A DNA stretch of 64,000 bases, from contig NZ_QLYX01000011.1 of NCBI RefSeq assembly GCF_003289645.1, forward strand, positions 1 to 64,000, in the 5' to 3' direction. This document shows, one piece after another, positions 57,851 to 64,000 of this stretch (its first letter is position 1; each line of letters starts with the position of its first letter). The position numbers were made by a program, and so were the translations under genes. The stretch is from Actinomadura craniellae (GTDB taxonomy: Bacteria > Actinomycetota > Actinomycetes > Streptosporangiales > Streptosporangiaceae). The notes beneath the pieces are model-generated. The model ran no database searches, was not told where the DNA came from, and saw nothing but the letters and a program-made list of their open reading frames with translations.

Positions 57851-60562
57851 GTGCTGGTAGGCCGGGAAGGCGAGCTCGAACGCGTGGCCGGGCTGCTCGC
57901 GGCGGCCCGGGCCGGGCGCAGCGGCACGCTGGTGATCCGGGGCGAGGCCGGCATCGGCAAGTCCGCGCTGCTCGACCAGGTCATGGCGGACGCCGGGGAC
58001 ATGCAGGTCGTCCGCGGGGTGGGGATCGAGTCCGAGAGCGAGCTGCCGTTCAGCGGGCTGCACCTGCTGCTGCACCCGTTCGCCGATCGCTTCGCGGCGC
58101 TGCCGGGGCAGCAGGCGGCGGCGCTGCGGTCCGCGTTCGGCCTCGCCGACGCCCCGGTGCACGACCGTTTCCTGATCGGGGCGGCCACGCTCACCCTGCT
58201 GTCGGAGCTGGCGGGGGACCGGCCGCTGCTGTGCGTGGTCGACGACGCGCAGTGGCTGGACCGGGCGTCGTCGGACGCGCTGTTCTTCGCGGCCCGGCGG
58301 CTCACCGCCGACCCGATCTGCATGCTCTTCGCGGTCCGCGACTCGGCCCGGCCGTTCCCCACCCCGGGCATCGACGTCCTGCGGCTCGACGGGCTGGACC
58401 GCGCCACCGCCGCGGACCTGCTGGACGCCCGGCTGCCCGGCCTGACCGTCCCGGTGCGGGAGCGCCTGATGGACGAGGCCGAGGGCAACCCGCTCGCCCT
58501 CACCGAACTCGCGGACGCGCTGCGCGCCGAGGGGGGCGCCGGCCCGTCCCAGGTCGGCCCGCTGCGGGTCACCGCCCGGATCCAGGACTCCTTCCGCGGC
58601 CGGCTCGCGGGGCTGCCACCGGCCACCCGCCTGCTGCTGGTGGTGGCCGCCGCGGCCGGCACCACCGACCTGGGCGTCGTGCTGCGCGCCGCCGACGTAC
58701 TCGGCGCGCACGCGGCCGACCTCGGCCCGGCCGAGGAGGCCAGGCTCGTCGTGCTGTCCGGGGACGAGATCAGGTTCCGGCACCCGCTGATCCGGGCGGT
58801 CACCTACCAGAACGCGGCCCACCACCAGCGGATCGCCGCGCACGACGCCCTCGCCGGGGTGCTGACCGCCGCCGAGGACGCCGACCGCCGGGCCTGGCAC
58901 CTGGCCGCCGCCGTGACCGGCCCGGACGAGAAGGCGGCGGCCGAACTGGAGCGGGCCGCGCGCCGGGCCGGGCACCGCGGCGGGACGGCCGCGGTCGCCG
59001 CCGCCTACGAGCGCGCGGCCCGGCTCAGCACCGACCGGGCCGGCAAGGCCCGCCGGATCGTCCACGCCGCGCGGGCGGCCTACGACGCCGGCCAGCCCGA
59101 CCGGGCGACCCGGCTGGCCACCGAGGTGGCGTCCCTCACCGACGAGCCCGCCGTCGTCGCCGAGGCCGTCTACGTCCGGGCGCAGGTGGAGTACGAGCGC
59201 ACCTCGCCGGTCGCGGACGCGGCGCTCGCGCTGGAGGCGGCGGCGCTCGTCGCCGGGACCGACCCGGAGCGGGCCGTGTCCATGCTGACCGAGGCCGTCT
59301 GGTCCGCCCGGGACGCCTGCGCCCACGACCTGCTCCGGCGCGCCGTCGAACTACTCGAATCCGTCCGCCTGCCGCCTGGGTCGCCGCCCGCCCGGGTCGC
59401 GGCGGGCCTCATCGGCTACGGGCGGCTCGCCGCGGGGCATCCCGGGCAGGCCGCCGCCCCGATGATCGCGCTGGTGGCGGACGCGCGCACCGGAGCCATC
59501 GAGGACTTCGTCGAACGCGTCATCGCCGGGTTCGCGGCACTGCTGGTGGCCGACGACGCGGGCGCACTGGCGCTGCTGTCGGCGCTGGCCGCCGAGGCCA
59601 GGGGGCAGGGCGCGCTCGGCTGGCTCCCGTACGTGCTGGAGCCGCTGGCGATCGCCGCGTTCTGGGAGGGCGACCTGCGGGGCGCGGCGGCGTCCGCGGC
59701 GGAGGGGATGTCGCTGGCCGCCGACCTCGGCATGGACATGCAGGTGACCGCGATGAAAGGGGTGTCGGCCTGGCTGGCGGCGGTGTCCGGGGACGAGGCC
59801 CGGTGCCGGTCGCTCGCCGCCGAGGTGCTCGGGCACGCCGACCTGCACCCCACCAACGCCGCGCTGGCGTCCTGGGGGTTGGGCCTGCTCGACCTCGCCG
59901 CCGGGCGCGCCGCCGCGGCCGTCGAGCACCTCGACGCGGTGTGCACCGGGCCGGCCCGGCACGACCTCCTCCTGCGGGCCGTCCCGGACCTGGTGGAGGC
60001 CGCGCTGCGCGCCGGCCGGCCGGACCTGGCCCGGGACCGGTTCGCCGCCTTTGCGGCCTGGGCCGAGCCGACCGCGAGCCCGGTGGCGGCGGCCCTGGCC
60101 CTGCGCTGCCGGGCGCTGCTGGACGAGGGGGACGAGGCGGACGGGCACTACGCCGCCGCGCTGGCCCGGCACCCCCACCGCTCCTACGACGCCGCCCGCA
60201 CCCGGCTGGCCCACGGCGCGTGGCTGCGCCGCCGGCGCCGCCGCCCGGAGGCCCGCGAGCAACTGGTCCTGGCCCGGGACGCCTTCGCCCGGCTCGGCGC
60301 CGAGGGCTGGGCCGAGCGGGCCCGGGCCGAGCTGGAGGTGCTCGGGGACCGGCCGGTCGCGCGCGCCCACGACGCGGACGTCCTCAACCGGCTGACACCG
60401 CAGGAACTGCAGGTGGTGCGGCTGGCCGCGGCCGGCCTCAGCAACCGGGAGATCGGCGCCCAGCTCTACCTGAGCCCCCGCACGGTCGGCCACCACCTGT
60501 ACCGGGCGTTCCCGAAGGTCGGCGTCACCCGGCGGATGGAACTCGCCCGGCTGGAGCTGTGA
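57851..60562 (+). CDS. LAL-type LuxR-family ATPase regulator
   Basis: A 903-residue regulator. The start LVGREGELERVAGLLAAAR leads into an AAA/STAND-type ATPase with GEAGIGKSALLD and VVDDAQWLDRASSDAL, then about 500 residues of helical repeat, and a LuxR helix-turn-helix at the end (LTPQELQVVRLAAAGLSNREIGAQLYLS). LAL proteins activate transcription in response to a ligand and ATP. GTG 57851 is chosen because family members begin at this point; the frame is open upstream to 57782. It lies before the SDR gene; a role in its control is possible. Confidence 0.9.
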   Translation: MLVGREGELERVAGLLAAARAGRSGTLVIRGEAGIGKSALLDQVMADAGDMQVVRGVGIESESELPFSGLHLLLHPFADRFAALPGQQAAALRSAFGLADAPVHDRFLIGAATLTLLSELAGDRPLLCVVDDAQWLDRASSDALFFAARRLTADPICMLFAVRDSARPFPTPGIDVLRLDGLDRATAADLLDARLPGLTVPVRERLMDEAEGNPLALTELADALRAEGGAGPSQVGPLRVTARIQDSFRGRLAGLPPATRLLLVVAAAAGTTDLGVVLRAADVLGAHAADLGPAEEARLVVLSGDEIRFRHPLIRAVTYQNAAHHQRIAAHDALAGVLTAAEDADRRAWHLAAAVTGPDEKAAAELERAARRAGHRGGTAAVAAAYERAARLSTDRAGKARRIVHAARAAYDAGQPDRATRLATEVASLTDEPAVVAEAVYVRAQVEYERTSPVADAALALEAAALVAGTDPERAVSMLTEAVWSARDACAHDLLRRAVELLESVRLPPGSPPARVAAGLIGYGRLAAGHPGQAAAPMIALVADARTGAIEDFVERVIAGFAALLVADDAGALALLSALAAEARGQGALGWLPYVLEPLAIAAFWEGDLRGAAASAAEGMSLAADLGMDMQVTAMKGVSAWLAAVSGDEARCRSLAAEVLGHADLHPTNAALASWGLGLLDLAAGRAAAAVEHLDAVCTGPARHDLLLRAVPDLVEAALRAGRPDLARDRFAAFAAWAEPTASPVAAALALRCRALLDEGDEADGHYAAALARHPHRSYDAARTRLAHGAWLRRRRRRPEAREQLVLARDAFARLGAEGWAERARAELEVLGDRPVARAHDADVLNRLTPQELQVVRLAAAGLSNREIGAQLYLSPRTVGHHLYRAFPKVGVTRRMELARLEL

Positions 60563-60749
60563 GCCGTATCCGTCAACCGACTTAGCCGGGCATGGCCGCC
60601 GGTCGTGCCCGCCCGTCCGGTGGCGGGCCCGCCCACCTGCCCGGACGCCGATGATCGGCGGTTCCCGAACGCCCGTCGCCCGACCGATGCGGGCCGTGCC
60701 GCGCCAGTCCTAGCTTCGGGTGCATCGAAACCGACTGACGGAGGACGAC

Positions 60750-61499
60750 ATGCTTCTGGAGAACAAGACGGCCGTGATCTACGGCGGTGGGGGCAGCATC
60801 GGCGGTGCGATGGCGCGCGCCTTCGCCGCCGAGGGGGCGCGGGTGTTCCTCGCCGGGCGCACCGCGGCCAAGCTCGACGCGGTGGCCGAGGACATCCGGC
60901 AGGCCGGCGGCCTGGCCGAGACCGCCGTCGTCGACGCCCTCGACGAGACCGCCGTCAACGGCTGGGTGGACTCGGTCGCCGAGGTCGCCGGTGGCGTGGA
61001 CGTCTCGGTCAACGTCATCTCGCACGATGCCATCTTCACGCCCCTGATCGAGATGCCCGTCGAGGGTTTCGCGAGGTCGATGGAGAAGGTCGCCCGGACG
61101 TTCCTGCTGACCACCCAGGCGGCCGCCCGGCACATGGTCAAGCAGGGGTCCGGGGTGATCCTGAACTTCGGCGGCTCCGACAGCACCAACTCCTCGCCCG
61201 GCCTCGGGACCGTGCAGGTCGGCTGCGAGATGATCGAGGCGATGCGCCGGCAGTGGGCGTGCGAGCTCGGCCCGCACTCGGTGCGGGTGCTGTCGATGCG
61301 TACCGGCGGCGTCTCGGAGGGCATGCCCGACACCCCGGAGATTGCGCCCATCAAGCAGCAGATGGCGGACGCCACCCTGCTCGGGCGCACCGCGACCCTG
61401 GCCGACGTGGGGCGGGTGGCCGCGTTCCTGGTCTCCGACCACGCCCGCACCCTGACCTCCACCCAGGTCAACATCTCCTGCGGCGCGCTCGTCGACTGA
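60750..61499 (+). CDS. Atypical SDR lacking the catalytic Tyr and Lys
   Basis: A 249-residue SDR-fold protein. The cofactor loop GGGGSIGGAMARAFAAEGA is good, and NVISHDAIF replaces the usual NNAG. Where classical SDRs have YxxxK the sequence reads VQVGC before EMIEAMRRQWA and ELGPHSVRVLS, so both Tyr and Lys are missing. It may bind NAD(P) as a sensor or regulator, or use other residues. ATG 60750 with GGAGG just upstream is preferred. It stands between the LAL regulator and the PucR gene. Confidence 0.8.
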   Translation: MLLENKTAVIYGGGGSIGGAMARAFAAEGARVFLAGRTAAKLDAVAEDIRQAGGLAETAVVDALDETAVNGWVDSVAEVAGGVDVSVNVISHDAIFTPLIEMPVEGFARSMEKVARTFLLTTQAAARHMVKQGSGVILNFGGSDSTNSSPGLGTVQVGCEMIEAMRRQWACELGPHSVRVLSMRTGGVSEGMPDTPEIAPIKQQMADATLLGRTATLADVGRVAAFLVSDHARTLTSTQVNISCGALVD

Positions 61500-61554
61500 T
61501 CACCGGAGCCGGATCCACCTCCGTACGGCGGCCCGGCGAGCGATCTCCGGGCCG

Positions 61555-62673
61555 TCAGGAGGTGAGGTCGGGGACGGCGGCCAGGCGGAACGCCCGGACG
61601 GCCAGGTGCAGCAGGAGACGGTCTTCGCCGGAGCCCAGGTCCAGGCCGGTGAGCGCCTCGATCCGGGACAGCCGGTAGTACAGCGTCTGCCGGTGCACCG
61701 ACAGGGCGGCGGCGGCCGGCTGGACCTGGCCGGCGTGCTCCAGGTAGGCCTCGGCGGTGCGCAGCAGGTCGGCGTGCGGCTTTGCCAGCAGCGGGCGCAG
61801 CACCGGGTCGGCGGGCGCCCCGGGCGCCGCCGCGGGCAGCACGCCGACCATCCGGAGCGCGCCGAGGTCGTCCCAGCAGGCCACCGGGGCGAACCGGGGC
61901 TCGACCCGGGCGGCCCGTACCGCCAGCCGGGCCTCCCGCCAGGACTCCACCGCCTCCTGCAACTCCGCCCGGCCTCCGCCCACCCCCGCGAGCGGTTCGC
62001 GCGAACCGAGCAGGCGGGTGGCGGCGGCCCGCGCGGGAGCGGTGTCGTCGGGATCCGGCAGCGGCACGAGGAGCGCCATGCCGTTCCGGACCCGGTGGGC
62101 CAGCACGCCGTGCGGGACCCGGGCCGGGCCCGGCGCGGGAGTCACCAGGACCGCGGCGACGGGAGCCGAGGCGACGGGATGCCGCAGGTCGGTGAGCATC
62201 CGGGCACCGTCGGCGCGCTCCCCGGCGGACGCCGACAGCAACCGTGCGAACGCCCGCGGCGCGGCCTCCCCGAGCCACGCGTCGGCGGCCAGCAGCTCGC
62301 CGGCCCGGGCCGCCAGGGCCATGGCCCGGGCCACCCGCGGGTCGGCGGGCTCGACGGCGCCGTCGTCCAGGACCCACAGGTAGCCGTAGGTGCCGCCGGC
62401 GTGCCGGGCGGGCAGGCACAGCCGGGCGCGCACCCCGGTGCCGGGGTCGGCGGGGGTGCGCACCGGACCGGCCGCGCGGGCGATCCCGAACCCCTCGAAC
62501 CAGGCCCGCACCTGCGCGGACGAGCGGCGGTGCAGGATCGAACGGGTGCGCACCGGATCGGCCTCGTCCTCGTGCGAGCTGAAGGCGATGAGGGCGAACT
62601 CCCGGTCCTCCAGCGTCACCGGTGCGCGCAGCAGCGCCGACACCTCGTCCACCAGACGCTGATAGTCCGCCAC
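61555..62673 (-). CDS. PucR-family transcriptional regulator
   Basis: A 372-residue regulator with a GGDEF-like/CdaR middle domain and the PucR C-terminal helix-turn-helix: DLLRTAEAYLEHAGQVQPAAAALSVHRQTLYYRLSRIE in outline (helix landmarks AAAALSVHRQ and LYYRLSRIEALTG). It is divergent from the proline dehydrogenase gene, 116 bases away, the arrangement of proline-responsive activators in Streptomyces, so it probably controls proline catabolism. GTG 62673 has no ribosome site, but TACATT lies seven bases upstream, so the mRNA is likely leaderless. Confidence 0.88.
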   Translation of the reverse strand: MADYQRLVDEVSALLRAPVTLEDREFALIAFSSHEDEADPVRTRSILHRRSSAQVRAWFEGFGIARAAGPVRTPADPGTGVRARLCLPARHAGGTYGYLWVLDDGAVEPADPRVARAMALAARAGELLAADAWLGEAAPRAFARLLSASAGERADGARMLTDLRHPVASAPVAAVLVTPAPGPARVPHGVLAHRVRNGMALLVPLPDPDDTAPARAAATRLLGSREPLAGVGGGRAELQEAVESWREARLAVRAARVEPRFAPVACWDDLGALRMVGVLPAAAPGAPADPVLRPLLAKPHADLLRTAEAYLEHAGQVQPAAAALSVHRQTLYYRLSRIEALTGLDLGSGEDRLLLHLAVRAFRLAAVPDLTS

Positions 62674-62674
62674 T

Positions 62675-62690
62675 CATACGAATGTACAAG
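62675..62690 (-). promoter_or_regulatory. Leaderless promoter of the PucR gene
   Basis: On the minus strand TACATT ends seven bases before the GTG start at 62673, so transcription would begin at or next to the start codon. No Shine-Dalgarno sequence is visible. A clear -35 is not evident in the GC-rich DNA upstream. Confidence 0.4.
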
Positions 62691-62789
62691 GCGGGCCGGC
62701 CCGGGTCGTGACCGCTGTCGATGGCGCCCGCGGGGCGCGGCTTCTAGCTTTCGAAGCGAGGACATACCGCTTCACCTGGGAGGTCACCG

Positions 62790-63719
62790 ATGCTAGGACC
62801 TCTGCTGCTCACCGCCTCGCGCAGCGACCGGATGCGCCGGTTCGTCGGCCACACCCCGATGACCCGGCCCGTCGTCGACCGCTTCATCGCCGGCGACGCG
62901 CTGCCCGACGCGCTGGCGGCCGTCCGGGCGCTCACCGCCCAGGGCATCGACGTCACCCTCGACCACCTGGGCGAGGACGTCACCGACCCGGCCCAGGCGC
63001 ACCGCACCCGGGACGCCTACCTCGAACTGCTCGCCGCGCTGGGTGCCGAGGGGCTCGGCGACCGGGCCGAGGTCTCGGTGAAGCTGTCGGCGTTCGGCCA
63101 GTCGCTGCCGGGCGGCCACGACCTGGCCCTGGCCGGGGCCCGCGCGGTGTGCGAAGCCGCCGCGGCGATCGGCACCACGGTCACCCTCGACATGGAGGAC
63201 CACACCACCGTCGACTCCACCCTGGCGATCCTGTCCGTGCTGCGCCGCGACTTCCCCCGCACCGGCGCGGTCCTCCAGGCCGCCCTGTTCCGCACCGAAC
63301 GGGACGTGCGGACGCTGACCGCCGAGGGTTCGCGGGTCCGGCTGGTCAAGGGCGCCTACAAGGAGCCGCCCGCGGTGGCGCACCAGCGCAAGGCCGACGT
63401 GGACCGGGCGTACGCGCGGTGCCTGGCCGTCCTCATGGCCGGGGACGGCTACCCGATGATCGGCTCCCACGACCCGCGGATCATCGACCTGACCCGGCGG
63501 CTGGCCGAGCGGCACGGCCGCACCCCCGATTCCTACGAGTTCCAGATGCTCTACGGCATCCGCACCGCCGAGCAGCGCCGCCTGGCGGCCGAGGAGGGCC
63601 GGAAGGTCCGCGCCTACGTGCCCTACGGCTCGGACTGGTACGGCTACTTCATGCGCCGTCTCGCCGAACGCCCAGCCAACCTCACCTTCTTCCTCCGCTC
63701 CTTCACCACCCGCGACTGA
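62790..63719 (+). CDS. Proline dehydrogenase
   Basis: A 309-residue FAD-dependent enzyme that oxidises proline to pyrroline-5-carboxylate. Landmarks of the barrel are VTLDHLGEDV, VSVKLSAFG, TLDMEDHTTVDSTL, VRLVKGAYKEP, YEFQMLYGIR and YVPYGSDWYGYFMRRLAERP. The length matches the short monofunctional form of actinobacteria. GGGAGG lies seven bases before ATG 62790. No P5C dehydrogenase gene is visible in the window. The divergent PucR protein is the likely regulator. Confidence 0.93.
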   Translation: MLGPLLLTASRSDRMRRFVGHTPMTRPVVDRFIAGDALPDALAAVRALTAQGIDVTLDHLGEDVTDPAQAHRTRDAYLELLAALGAEGLGDRAEVSVKLSAFGQSLPGGHDLALAGARAVCEAAAAIGTTVTLDMEDHTTVDSTLAILSVLRRDFPRTGAVLQAALFRTERDVRTLTAEGSRVRLVKGAYKEPPAVAHQRKADVDRAYARCLAVLMAGDGYPMIGSHDPRIIDLTRRLAERHGRTPDSYEFQMLYGIRTAEQRRLAAEEGRKVRAYVPYGSDWYGYFMRRLAERPANLTFFLRSFTTRD

Positions 63720-63740
63720 CCGCCCCGGCCTCCCTGACCC

Positions 63741-64000
63741 TCAGGAAGGTGGTTCGGTGGGGGAGGGTGGTGCGGGCAGCGTTCTGATCAGGTAGGCGCC
63801 GGCGCACAGGGTGATCCCGGTGATCGTCAGTAGCAGTGTGCGGTAGGAGAGCACCGAGACCAGGCCCGCGCCGATGGCGATGCCGAGGGTGGTGGGGGTG
63901 AAGAGCAGGGCGTTGACGGTGGCCAGGACGCGGCCGAGCAGCGCGGTGGGGGTGGTCCGCTGGATGAAGGTGATCACTCCGATGACGAGCCAGGGGACGC
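63741..64000 (-). CDS. MFS transporter, C-terminal part (cut by window edge)
   Basis: The last 85 or so residues of a membrane protein whose start lies beyond the window. The sequence FIQRTTPTALLGRVLATVNAL is the cytoplasmic loop typical of MFS_3-type efflux proteins, followed by two hydrophobic segments and a short Pro-rich tail ending PSPTEPPS. It is convergent with the proline dehydrogenase gene, 21 bases away. The substrate is unknown. Confidence 0.75.
   Translation of the reverse strand, partial: VPWLVIGVITFIQRTTPTALLGRVLATVNALLFTPTTLGIAIGAGLVSVLSYRTLLLTITGITLCAGAYLIRTLPAPPSPTEPPS

Noticed and set aside
1-64000. Integrated phage, plasmid or transposon
   Set aside because: No integrase, transposase, terminase, replication initiator or tRNA-associated attachment site was found.

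Overview
The window is chromosomal DNA from a high-GC Gram-positive actinomycete, probably of the Streptosporangiales/Thermomonosporaceae type. Evidence: very high GC with long antisense open frames, frequent GTG/TTG starts, ATGA/GTGA-coupled operons, and families typical of these bacteria (DUF397/DUF5753 pairs, RsbW-like ATPases, SAV_2336-type proteins, FxSxx-COOH peptides, PucR and LAL regulators). Genus cannot be fixed by eye. I see no rRNA, tRNA, CRISPR array, phage gene or transposase.

1-31.7 kb. After ptsI and a type II NADH dehydrogenase comes a catabolic region. One minus operon (thiolase, SDR, DUF1295 membrane protein) is divergent from a plus operon (SCPx-type thiolase, carotenoid/stilbene-type oxygenase, double HxlR regulator, acyl-CoA ligase). 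A second minus operon (SnoaL-like, SDR, VOC, DapB-like dehydrogenase, acyl-CoA ligase) is divergent from a branched-chain-amino-acid-type ABC importer (LivGFHM plus lipoprotein), a further acyl-CoA ligase and an epoxide-hydrolase-like protein. The two divergent promoter regions, 18 kb apart, carry four copies of one 16-bp element lying in promoter spacers, so I infer one regulon for uptake and CoA-dependent breakdown of an unknown alkenyl, aromatic or isoprenoid acid. Between them lie an imiditide-like peptide/PIMT pair, an RsbW-like/Scr1-like/DUF397 set, a secreted phosphodiesterase-like protein, an AraC regulator and a GT1 glycosyltransferase.

31.7-56.8 kb. A peptide-modification and conflict-system island. 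It has two FxSxx-COOH-type RiPP loci, each with a radical SAM/SPASM maturase and an HExxH enzyme: FxsA1 ends in F-D-S-I-I, FxsA2 in the variant F-D-S-R. Between and around them are a VMAP-MoxR-vWA system whose vWA protein is fused to a STAND NTPase and TPRs, an EAD2-tagged nucleotidyl-cyclase-like protein, an nSTAND1-TPR protein, a second NB-ARC-TPR (FxsT) protein, and a STAND ATPase/Ser-Thr kinase pair sharing an amyloid-like N-terminal motif. The MFS gene upstream of VMAP stays in frame with it and looks lower in GC than its surroundings.

56.9-64 kb. A cutinase-family secreted esterase, a LAL-type LuxR regulator, an SDR lacking its catalytic Tyr/Lys, a PucR regulator divergent from proline dehydrogenase, and the 3' end of an MFS transporter.
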